Under the pieces are notes generated by a model. It did no database searches, was not told where the DNA came from, and saw nothing but the letters and a program-made list of their open reading frames with translations. Made by a program: the position numbers and the translations under genes. Below are positions 1 to 5,194 of a stretch of DNA of 5,194 nucleotides, one piece after another (position 1 is the first letter of the stretch; every line of letters starts with the position of its first letter). Source of the DNA: an uncultured Haemophilus sp. (GTDB taxonomy: Bacteria; Pseudomonadota; Gammaproteobacteria; Enterobacterales; Pasteurellaceae). Where the stretch lies: positions 1-5,194 of the forward strand of contig CABSZQ010000119.1 of the NCBI GenBank assembly GCA_902482195.1. Direction: 5' to 3'.

Positions 1-477
1 GCACTTGGACAGGGTAAAATCCGTGGTGCAGCGATTGACGTATTCCCTGTTGAGCCTGCATCAATCAATGAAGAGTTTGTTTCTCCACTACGTAAATTTG
101 ATAATGTGATCTTAACCCCGCATATCGGTGGTTCGACTGCGGAAGCACAAGAAAACATTGGTTTTGAAGTGGCGGGTAAATTTGTGAAATATTCAGATAA
201 CGGCTCAACCCTTTCTTCCGTGAATTTCCCAGAAGTTTCTTTACCAGAACACGTTGGCACAAAACGTTTACTTCATATTCACGAAAACCGTCCAGGTGTA
301 TTAAACAAATTGAACCAAATTTTCGTTGAAGCTAATCTCAATATTGCGGCGCAATTTTTACAAACGGATCCGAAAATTGGTTATGTCGTAGTGGATATCG
401 AAACAGATGATGCGTCCCCGTTATTGGCTAAGCTTCGTAAAATTGAAGGCACAATTAAAGCACGTGTATTGTTTTAA
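1..477 (+). CDS. serA: D-3-phosphoglycerate dehydrogenase, C-terminal part (5' end outside window)
   Basis: Cytoplasmic enzyme for the first step of serine synthesis: it oxidises 3-phosphoglycerate to 3-phosphohydroxypyruvate with NAD. The open frame runs in from the left edge and gives 158 residues, matching the last ~158 of the ~410 in E. coli SerA. The visible start is the end of the NAD-binding/catalytic region. Glu at codon 18 (DVFPVEP) and His at codon 41 (PHIGGST) correspond to the catalytic Glu269-His292 pair and have the same 23-residue spacing. The last ~70 residues form an ACT domain (HIHENRPGVL...NIAAQ). The residues that bind the feedback inhibitor L-serine in E. coli (His344, Asn346, Arg347, Gly349, Asn364) are all present at codons 94, 96, 97, 99 and 114, so serine feedback is probably kept. 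The gene converges on hybE and has no evident functional link to the hydrogenase operon. Confidence 0.97.
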   Translation, partial: ALGQGKIRGAAIDVFPVEPASINEEFVSPLRKFDNVILTPHIGGSTAEAQENIGFEVAGKFVKYSDNGSTLSSVNFPEVSLPEHVGTKRLLHIHENRPGVLNKLNQIFVEANLNIAAQFLQTDPKIGYVVVDIETDDASPLLAKLRKIEGTIKARVLF

Positions 478-500
478 TGTGAAAAATTAAGCGAAAACTG

Positions 501-509
501 ACCGCACTT
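501..509 (-). other. DNA uptake signal sequence (Hin type), intergenic
   Basis: ACCGCACTT on the + strand, that is AAGTGCGGT on the - strand. It is followed on the - strand by CA and then AT-rich runs, as in the extended Haemophilus uptake consensus. It lies between the serA stop and the terminator. In naturally competent Pasteurellaceae such sites favour uptake of related DNA. Here it is a single copy, not an inverted pair, and is not part of the terminator stem. Confidence 0.9.
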
Positions 510-526
510 TGTGTGGGATGGAAAGC

Positions 527-565
527 AAAATGGGCAAAGTAGGTTATCTTACTTTGCCCATTTTT
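527..565. terminator. Bidirectional rho-independent terminator between serA and hybE
   Basis: A perfect 15-bp inverted repeat, 527-541 against 550-564, with an 8-base loop (542-549). The core stem ATGGGCAAAGTA pairs with TACTTTGCCCAT, and the outer four pairs are A-T. On the + strand the stem runs into five T (561-565); on the - strand it runs into four T (complement of 527-530). It starts 50 bases past the serA stop and lies 23 bases past the hybE stop, so it can end both converging transcripts. Its position also implies that the hyb transcript ends with hybE. Confidence 0.9.
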
Positions 566-587
566 ATTAACTGTTTGCAGCTAACAT

Positions 588-1175
588 TTATTTGATCATG
601 GCCTTAAATAGATTACGGCGATCAGAATTAAATGTCGGCTGTGCGGTTGGGATAGATAAAATCATACGCAAACAATCTTGCGTCAGTTGAACCGCTTGTT
701 CGTTAGTTAGATTCGGGTCGAGTGGCGAATGTAAGGAACAACTTAAATATTGCGGTACATTTTCAAGACTACTAACGGTGAAAGTGAGTGGCTTGTAAGG
801 CAGTTGTACAGTGAGTTTATCACCTAATTCACGTGGTTCCCATTGTTGTTGAGGGCCAGGTAGAATCACCACACTCATCATCCACGGGGTTAATACTGTG
901 CCAATCCATTGGTCTTCGAATAAAACAAATTTAGGGCAGAAACATTCGACGCCTTTGTGATAAAAAGGGAGATCTTGCATTTCAGGTACAATGTTTTGCA
1001 TTTCGGCAAGGAAAATCTCCGTTGGGTTTTCTTCAAAGCCAGTAACAGAGGTTAAAAGTGCGGTAGAGTTTTTACTCGTAAATCCTGAAGATTTACTCGC
1101 TCCTTCAGAGCCGTTGGCAAAGCCAACGTTCAAAAAGCTTTGCTTTTTGTCAGGTGTTTTTTCGTGTCGATACAT
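588..1175 (-). CDS. hybE: [NiFe]-hydrogenase 2 assembly chaperone HybE, with an atypical N-terminal extension
   Basis: Cytoplasmic accessory protein for maturation of hydrogenase 2; in E. coli HybE assists assembly and Tat proofreading of the HybO/HybC pair. From about residue 44 on, the 195-residue product follows the ~162-residue E. coli HybE: GFEENP near the start, then FVLFEDQW (83-90), TPWMMSVVILPGP (96-108), QYLSCSLHSPL and a C-terminal LTQDCLRMILSIP. The first ~39 residues have no counterpart there; they are low-complexity and Ser/Gly/Lys-rich, and are encoded by four palindromes plus an uptake signal. ATG at 1175 is the first possible start, because an in-frame TAA lies two codons upstream. 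It has no clear Shine-Dalgarno sequence. TTG at residue 15 is the only other early candidate, and no ATG, GTG or TTG sits at the usual family start. Unlike its neighbours, hybE does not overlap the gene before it. Confidence 0.93.
   Translation of the reverse strand: MYRHEKTPDKKQSFLNVGFANGSEGASKSSGFTSKNSTALLTSVTGFEENPTEIFLAEMQNIVPEMQDLPFYHKGVECFCPKFVLFEDQWIGTVLTPWMMSVVILPGPQQQWEPRELGDKLTVQLPYKPLTFTVSSLENVPQYLSCSLHSPLDPNLTNEQAVQLTQDCLRMILSIPTAQPTFNSDRRNLFKAMIK
1056..1064 (+). other. DNA uptake signal sequence (Hin type) inside hybE
   Basis: AAGTGCGGT on the + strand, followed by AGAG and a run of T. On the coding (-) strand it reads ACCGCACTT and encodes Thr38-Ala39-Leu40 of HybE. It lies at the inner edge of the N-terminal extension, immediately before the residues that align with E. 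coli HybE. Confidence 0.88.
1066..1149. repeat. Run of four consecutive short palindromes inside the 5' end of hybE
   Basis: Four perfect hairpins lie close together. GAGT/ACTC (1066-1069 with 1074-1077, loop TTTT). GTAAATC/GATTTAC (1078-1084 with 1090-1096, loop CTGAA). CGTTGGC/GCCAACG (1112-1118 with 1122-1128, loop AAA). CAAAAAGC/GCTTTTTG (1131-1138 with 1142-1149, loop TTT). The octamer TTTACTCG also occurs twice (1071-1078 and 1092-1099). The block is read through in frame as HybE residues ~9-37. It is compact and structured, and coincides with residues absent from E. coli HybE, so it is likely a dispersed palindromic repeat. Copies elsewhere in the genome cannot be seen from here. Confidence 0.7.
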
Positions 1176-1233
1176 GGTTTATTTTTCAATATTAATAAGA
1201 TTAAAGAATTCTGGAGAAACCTTAAAGAAAATT

Positions 1234-1326
1234 CCCCTCTTTTGTAAAGAGGGGTTAGGGGAGATTTAACACTAGTCTCGATTAATTAAGTCAAATATCC
1301 CCCAGCCCCTCTTTTCTAAAGAGGGG
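1234..1326. repeat. Inverted pair of GC-capped hairpin repeats (MITE/REP-like) between hybD and hybE
   Basis: Two 34-base arms, 1234-1267 and 1293-1326, are inverted copies matching at 29 of 34 positions around a 25-base spacer. Each arm holds its own perfect 9-bp hairpin, CCCCTCTTT/AAAGAGGGG: 1234-1242 with 1246-1254 (loop TGT), and 1306-1314 with 1318-1326 (loop TCT). The inner parts of the arms (TTAGGGGAGATTT on one side) can pair to give one long outer stem. This architecture is typical of short non-coding mobile repeats. No T-run follows the hairpins, so they are not terminators. On the hyb transcript the structure could pause or stall processing enzymes and change the hybD/hybE ratio. 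The right arm overlaps the hybD stop. Confidence 0.85.
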
Positions 1327-1795
1327 AGTCTAGATTCAAACCATATTCAGCAATCACTTGATTTAACGTTTCAAAAACCTTTGGCAACACGTTTTGTATT
1401 GTTTCCGTCAAGCCAATTCCAGATTCTAGCGATTCTGGTTGGATGCCGATAAGGCAAAGGTGTTTTGGAAACTCGTCCGTCAATTTCATTGCAGAAAGTA
1501 CATCACAAATGCCGAGTTGGTGTGGCGAAATTTTGCGAGAGAAAAAGGTAGGCACTTGTTCGTCATGCAATACAATAATCTCGCCTGGCTGTTTGTTAGC
1601 AAGCACGGCATCGACAATAATCAAATGCTCGCGATTTGCCATCGCATCCAGTAATTCCATGCCACAAGTACCACCATCGATGATGTCAAAGTGCGGTTGA
1701 ATTTCAGGGCGTTTTTCAAGCTCCTGCACAACACGCACACCGACACCTTCATCACTTAACAAAATATTGCCGACACCAAGAATTAACGGCTTCAT
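1316..1795 (-). CDS. hybD: Hydrogenase 2 maturation endopeptidase HybD
   Basis: Cytoplasmic nickel-dependent protease of the HycI/HybD (M52) family. It removes the C-terminal tail of the large subunit HybC once the Ni-Fe site is filled. The 159-residue product aligns along nearly all of the ~164-residue E. coli HybD: GVGNILLSDE (7-16), DGGTCGMELLD (40-50), LIIVDAV (58-64), KISPHQLG (88-95) and PESLE. The three nickel ligands known in E. coli (Glu16, Asp62, His93) correspond to Glu16, Asp62 and His92. The start ATG shares one base with the hybC stop and follows GAAGG with 7 bases between, which supports this start. The last three codons (Ser-Pro-Leu) and the TAG stop lie in the right arm of the downstream inverted repeat, and the tail is a few residues shorter than in E. 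coli. The original C-terminus may therefore have been replaced, away from the active site. Confidence 0.97.
   Translation of the reverse strand: MKPLILGVGNILLSDEGVGVRVVQELEKRPEIQPHFDIIDGGTCGMELLDAMANREHLIIVDAVLANKQPGEIIVLHDEQVPTFFSRKISPHQLGICDVLSAMKLTDEFPKHLCLIGIQPESLESGIGLTETIQNVLPKVFETLNQVIAEYGLNLDSPL
1689..1697 (+). other. DNA uptake signal sequence (Hin type) inside hybD
   Basis: AAGTGCGGT on the + strand, followed by TGAATTT, a reasonable AT-rich flank. It lies in hybD and on the coding strand contributes to residues 33-36 (Gln-Pro-His-Phe), a variable stretch after the first alpha/beta unit. Confidence 0.88.
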
Positions 1796-3504
1796 TACAA
1801 CACCTTCACTTCAGTCACTTCACCGTTTTCGGTATTAACTACATGTACGGCGCATGACATACAAGGGTCAAATGAATGAATGGTTCGAACCACTTCCAAT
1901 GGTTTAGTCGGATCTGCCACTGGTGTACCAATAATGGAAAGCTCATAAGGGCCCATTTGGTCTTGTTCATTACGCGGACCAGCATTCCATGTGGATGGTA
2001 CAACCGCTTGATAGTTTTCAATGCGACCGTCTTTGATCACAACCCAGTGAGAAAGCATACCGCGTGGTACTTCACCGAAACCAACACCACGGAATTCGCC
2101 GCTTGCTGGGATGTCTGTTTTGATATAAGCCGTCATATCACCTTTAGCGATGTTATCAATGAGCATTTGCCATTGAGCGCTTAAAATGTCGTTGATCGCA
2201 CAGCAATGTACGGTACGACCGATAATACGTCCAAGGGTAGAATGTAATTGATCGGTGGTTAAAGTATTACCGGTCAATTTTTCATAAATACCTTTTAATT
2301 CATTGAAGTGGTTGACAGTTGGTGTGTCATTTGCGGCTAAACCACACATTAAATAGGCGAGAGGACCCACTTCGACAACTTTACCGTAGAATGTCGGTGC
2401 TTTTACCCAAGAGTATTTACCATCATCTTGCCAGCCGGTATATTTCGGACGAGTTAAGCCAGCCCAAGGTTCTAATGGCTCATCATCTTCGTACCAAGCG
2501 TGTTTACCACTTTCTTTAATGCCTTTTACAACGAACTCATCTTTTTGTTGATCAATTGGACGGAAAGTCGATAAATCGCCGTTTTCAATATAACCACCTT
2601 TTAACATGAATTTAGAGTTATCTGCATCAATTGGGTATTCTGGTACAGATAAGTAGTTGCCAGATGTTTTACCTAAGCTTAACCATTCAGGATAGTAAGC
2701 CGCAAATACTGCTGCATCTACTTTATACACTTGGTTAATGAAGTCAGTTAAGCGATCGATACAAGCTTTCACGAACATGAGACGTTCTTGGTTTAGTACC
2801 GCTTGAGAATCTAAGTTAATTGGGTTTGCGACACCACCGATTGCTAAGTTTTGAATATGTGGTGTTTTACTACCGAGTAATGCGACTACACGGTTAGCAT
2901 CACGTTGACATTCAAGCGCTTGCAAATAGTGCGCGACGGCAATGAGGTTTACTTCTGGTGGAAGTTTCATTGCAGCATGACCAAAATAACCGTTAGCGAA
3001 AATACCAAGTTGTCCGCTGTCCACTAATGCTTGAATTTTTTTCTGTACATTACGGAATTCGTTAGCGCTGTTTAATGACCATGTAGAGACACCTTTTAGC
3101 ATGTCTGCTGCTTTTTCAGGATCAGCTTTTAGCGCAGCAGTGATATCGACCCAGTCCATCGCGGAGAGTTGATAGAAGTGCACGATATGGTCATGGATAC
3201 TGTGTGCAGCAAGAATCATGTTACGAATGTACTGTGCATTGACGGGAACTTTAGCGCCAATCGCATCTTCTACGGCACGCACGCTGATAATCGCGTGTAC
3301 TGTGGTACATACGCCACAGATACGTTGCATAATCATCCATGCATCACGAGGGTCGGCACCTTTTACGATATTTTCCATACCGCGCCACATGGTACCGGAT
3401 GACCAAGCATTGGTGACGACGCCGTTTTCAATTTCGCAATCAATACGCAAATGACCCTCAATACGGGTAATTGGGTCAATTGAGATACGTTTTTTTTCTG
3501 ACAT
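1795..3504 (-). CDS. hybC: [NiFe]-hydrogenase 2 large (catalytic) subunit HybC
   Basis: Periplasm-facing catalytic subunit of uptake hydrogenase 2. It carries the Ni-Fe(CN)2CO site and oxidises H2, passing electrons to the small subunit HybO. At 569 residues it is close to E. coli HybC (567) and similar throughout. Ligand cysteines are in RICGVC (Cys63, Cys66) and DPCMSCAVH (Cys548, Cys551). Glu16 in TRIEGH and Arg481 in PRGMLSHW match the proton-gate Glu14 and canopy Arg479 of the E. coli enzyme. The 15 residues after His554 are the tail expected to be removed by HybD. There is no signal peptide: the family is exported with HybO's Tat signal after assembly in the cytoplasm. The start ATG overlaps the hybB stop by one base and has GGAG 7 bases upstream (3512-3515). 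The sequence shows an intact, probably active enzyme of the standard oxygen-sensitive type. Confidence 0.98.
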   Translation of the reverse strand: MSEKKRISIDPITRIEGHLRIDCEIENGVVTNAWSSGTMWRGMENIVKGADPRDAWMIMQRICGVCTTVHAIISVRAVEDAIGAKVPVNAQYIRNMILAAHSIHDHIVHFYQLSAMDWVDITAALKADPEKAADMLKGVSTWSLNSANEFRNVQKKIQALVDSGQLGIFANGYFGHAAMKLPPEVNLIAVAHYLQALECQRDANRVVALLGSKTPHIQNLAIGGVANPINLDSQAVLNQERLMFVKACIDRLTDFINQVYKVDAAVFAAYYPEWLSLGKTSGNYLSVPEYPIDADNSKFMLKGGYIENGDLSTFRPIDQQKDEFVVKGIKESGKHAWYEDDEPLEPWAGLTRPKYTGWQDDGKYSWVKAPTFYGKVVEVGPLAYLMCGLAANDTPTVNHFNELKGIYEKLTGNTLTTDQLHSTLGRIIGRTVHCCAINDILSAQWQMLIDNIAKGDMTAYIKTDIPASGEFRGVGFGEVPRGMLSHWVVIKDGRIENYQAVVPSTWNAGPRNEQDQMGPYELSIIGTPVADPTKPLEVVRTIHSFDPCMSCAVHVVNTENGEVTEVKVL

Positions 3505-4730
3505 TATTCTGCTCCGCTAACTTTTTTGCTGAATGCCGCTTTTTCGGCAATAATTTTATCTGAGTCTTCGGTATGTTTTTCTTTAAATACCGGTAATACA
3601 GGGAATAAACGAATGATTAAAATATAGGCACATACTTCAATAGAAACGAAGCCGATTGAAATAAGCAATTCTTCCGCAGATGGGAAATATTGATAGCCAT
3701 TGCCCGGATTATACATGATAAGCGAGTAGTTCATACGCCATAATGCCGCACCGAGTAACATGCTTAATGCCGAAATAAATAACCAACGGGAATCTGATTT
3801 TTTCTCCCCGAGGAAGAGGGTAAGTAACGGTAATACCATCAACCAGACTTCCATCCAGAACATCCATGCTTCAAATTTAGTTAATTTATCGAAACCTACA
3901 ACCATTTGCAGTTTGTCGTGATAAATCAACTCACCAAAACGCACTGCTAAGAAACAGAAAATTAATCCTGCGGTAACGCGTGCTAATTGAGTAAATAAAT
4001 GACGTTCATCTGGTGTTTTTCCTGCAAGACCCGCTTTAACTAAAGACCCCTCAAAAATCACAATAGAGAAGCCCATAATGAAAGCAGTCAGCAAGGAGAG
4101 AATTGGTAGTGCTTCATAGCTTTGCCATACTGGATGGACTTTGTGACCAGCTACAATCATCAAGGAACCCATTGAGGATTGGTGCATCATTGGTAACAAG
4201 GCACCCAAGGCAATAATGAAAAACATGATTTTATTCAGTTTATTAAACCATTTTTTCAAGCCGAAGAAACCAAGCCATACAGGGGCAAACTCTAGGGTCA
4301 CCACGATGATATACACCGTCATACAAAATGCCGTTTCAAATAGAACGGAATTTGTGTTGAACTGCCCTGGAATGTAGAAATATGGCAAATGCCAATAACG
4401 TCCCATATCAATGGTGATAGATAAACCACCAAGGGAATAGCCGAATAAACTTGCAAGCAATGCTGGGCGAACAAGAGCGTGATATTTCCCTTTATTGAAA
4501 ATATACACGGTCCAAGCGAGTGCCCAACCACCACAGGCAAATCCTGTACCGACAAGTAAGTCAAAGGCAATCCATAAACCCCAAGGATAACCGCCATTAA
4601 GTGCGGTCACGGAACCAATACCAAACACTAAACGTTTTAAAATTAATAAAACGCAAAGTACGGCAAGTGGTGCAAAAAAGAGAATTGCGGCAGAAACAAG
4701 GCGACCGCCTACCGGACGTGGATTACTCAT
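3504..4730 (-). CDS. hybB: Hydrogenase 2 membrane subunit HybB (quinone-linked, NrfD/PsrC-like)
   Basis: Integral inner-membrane protein that links hydrogenase 2 to the menaquinone pool; in E. coli it is proposed to move protons as electrons pass. The 408-residue product (E. coli 392) shows about ten hydrophobic segments, near residues 13-35, 50-78, 88-108, 127-150, 168-190, 207-230, 248-268, 288-308, 315-338 and 352-378. Conserved blocks include [51 protein letters not shown] and [14 protein letters not shown] place the start at 4730 because [11 protein letters not shown] matches the E. coli start MSHDPQPLGGKI, and GGAGGA lies 8 bases upstream. The frame stays open to 4820, but that stretch would read against hybA in another frame. 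The start overlaps hybA by 8 bases and the stop overlaps hybC by one. The polar C-terminal tail after ~380 is somewhat longer than in E. coli. Confidence 0.97.
   Translation of the reverse strand: MSNPRPVGGRLVSAAILFFAPLAVLCVLLILKRLVFGIGSVTALNGGYPWGLWIAFDLLVGTGFACGGWALAWTVYIFNKGKYHALVRPALLASLFGYSLGGLSITIDMGRYWHLPYFYIPGQFNTNSVLFETAFCMTVYIIVVTLEFAPVWLGFFGLKKWFNKLNKIMFFIIALGALLPMMHQSSMGSLMIVAGHKVHPVWQSYEALPILSLLTAFIMGFSIVIFEGSLVKAGLAGKTPDERHLFTQLARVTAGLIFCFLAVRFGELIYHDKLQMVVGFDKLTKFEAWMFWMEVWLMVLPLLTLFLGEKKSDSRWLFISALSMLLGAALWRMNYSLIMYNPGNGYQYFPSAEELLISIGFVSIEVCAYILIIRLFPVLPVFKEKHTEDSDKIIAEKAAFSKKVSGAE
4599..4607 (+). other. DNA uptake signal sequence (Hin type) inside hybB
   Basis: AAGTGCGGT on the + strand. 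On the coding strand it gives Thr42-Ala43-Leu44 of HybB, in the loop before the second membrane segment, where E. coli has Ser-Asp-Leu. The uptake word uses the same reading frame (Thr-Ala-Leu) here as in hybE. Confidence 0.88.
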
Positions 4731-5194
4731 GATGCTCATCCTCCGCTTCTTCGATTTCCTTGCGTGCCTGACGCATGGCTTCTTTTTGTGCTGCAATACG
4801 CTCAGCGATTTTATCGCCATGCATATTTTTGTAAGTCATAAAGGTTAAACCGGCAAGTGCCACTAACGGTAAGGCTAAACCGCGATACAAGAAGTGTTGT
4901 AAATGCGCCGCACGAGAACCTGTCGCGACTTCATCTAAGTCTGGTAAACCAAGATTAGCAAAAGGTACACCACTTAAGGCGAGTACCTGTGTACCACCGC
5001 CTTCTTTTTCACCGTAGATGTGATATTGATATGCTGGTACGGTAGCACGGTATTTATCTGTGCTATTGACGTGTTGACGTGGATAATCGTATTCAGTACC
5101 ACGTAATAAGCTTAAACGACGTTTCGCTTCAGCCAATAACTCTTCACGTGTACCAAAAATAATGGCACCAGTCGGACAAACATGACAGCAACCA
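4723..5194 (-). CDS. hybA: Hydrogenase 2 iron-sulfur electron-transfer protein HybA, C-terminal part (5' end outside window)
   Basis: Ferredoxin-like periplasmic subunit that carries electrons from HybO/HybC to HybB. The frame runs in from the right edge (first full codon at 5193) and gives 156 residues, about the last half of the 328-residue E. coli HybA. The first visible residues are the tail of a 4Fe-4S motif, [10 protein letters not shown]. The family's CxxxCP cysteines are present, with one extra cysteine directly after the first. Then come [38 protein letters not shown] and, at visible residues ~105-121, one hydrophobic segment ([16 protein letters not shown]) that anchors the protein as in E. 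coli. The charged tail after it (~35 residues, Lys/Glu/Arg/Ala-rich, probably helical) is about twice as long as in E. coli. The Tat signal and other clusters are not visible. The stop overlaps hybB by 8 bases. Confidence 0.96.
   Translation of the reverse strand, partial: GCCHVCPTGAIIFGTREELLAEAKRRLSLLRGTEYDYPRQHVNSTDKYRATVPAYQYHIYGEKEGGGTQVLALSGVPFANLGLPDLDEVATGSRAAHLQHFLYRGLALPLVALAGLTFMTYKNMHGDKIAERIAAQKEAMRQARKEIEEAEDEHHE
4739..4744 (-). promoter_or_regulatory. Shine-Dalgarno sequence of hybB, deciding its start
   Basis: GGAGGA on the - strand, inside the last codons of hybA, with 8 bases before the ATG at 4730. The in-frame ATG at 4739 would touch this element and so is unlikely to be used. 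This favours a 408-residue HybB and coupling to hybA translation. Confidence 0.8.

Noticed and set aside
1131..1149. AT-rich hairpin in hybE as a terminator or attenuator
   Set aside because: The T-run is part of the stem itself, nothing T-rich follows, and it lies inside an open reading frame.
1066..1149. CRISPR array or integron attC site
   Set aside because: The four hairpins differ in sequence and spacing, there are no regular spacers, and no cas or integrase gene is present.
1176..1233. Internal promoter for hybE on the - strand
   Set aside because: A TATTAAT-like -10 can be picked out, but in AT-rich DNA this is expected by chance and there is no convincing -35 at the right distance.
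991..1269. Open frame on the + strand ending in a IPLFCKEGLGEI-like tail
   Set aside because: It lies antisense to hybE and ends in the repeat arm. The tail is a translation of the hairpin repeat, and no ribosome site or family match supports a gene.
1306..1326. Right hairpin as a terminator between hybD and hybE
   Set aside because: Strong stem, but on the - strand it is followed by a GC-rich stretch rather than a T-run, so intrinsic termination is not supported.
1876..2184. Several + strand frames of 66-102 codons antisense to hybC
   Set aside because: hybC on the other strand is full-length and clearly conserved; these are frame shadows without initiation signals or recognisable products.
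4731..4820. Extension of HybB to an upstream start at 4820 (438 residues)
   Set aside because: The extra 30 residues are basic and unlike the family, overlap hybA in another frame, and ignore the good GGAGGA site that serves the ATG at 4730.

Overview
The window comes from a gammaproteobacterium of the family Pasteurellaceae, most likely the Haemophilus/Aggregatibacter side. The main clue is four copies of the 9-base DNA uptake signal of the Haemophilus influenzae type (AAGTGCGGT), together with AT-rich DNA. The protein sequences resemble the enterobacterial (E. coli) serA and hyb products from recall; no database search was possible. The species cannot be fixed from the sequence.

Layout. 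Positions 1-477 (+ strand) hold the 3' part of serA, phosphoglycerate dehydrogenase, including its serine-sensing ACT domain. A 110-base intergenic gap follows, with an uptake signal and a strong hairpin terminator that can serve both converging transcripts. The rest of the window is on the - strand. Read in transcription order from the right-hand edge it is hybA (3' part), hybB, hybC, hybD and hybE: most of a hydrogenase-2 operon. The small catalytic subunit gene hybO is expected just beyond the right edge.

How the genes work together. HybC is the [NiFe] large subunit. With the unseen small subunit HybO it oxidises H2 at the periplasmic face of the membrane. HybA (iron-sulfur protein) and HybB (integral membrane protein) pass the electrons to the quinone pool. 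HybD is the protease that clips the HybC C-terminus after nickel insertion, and HybE is a dedicated assembly chaperone. hybA/hybB, hybB/hybC and hybC/hybD overlap by 8, 1 and 1 bases, as expected for translational coupling.

The unusual part is about 1056-1326, around the hybD-hybE junction. Coupling is broken there by a 140-base gap. A 93-bp inverted pair of hairpin repeats lies in that gap and also supplies the last codons and the stop of hybD. The first ~39 codons of hybE are an extension absent from E. coli HybE, built from four consecutive short palindromes and an uptake signal. This looks like repeat DNA that landed at the junction and was taken into two reading frames. The rest of the window is ordinary, well-conserved metabolism.
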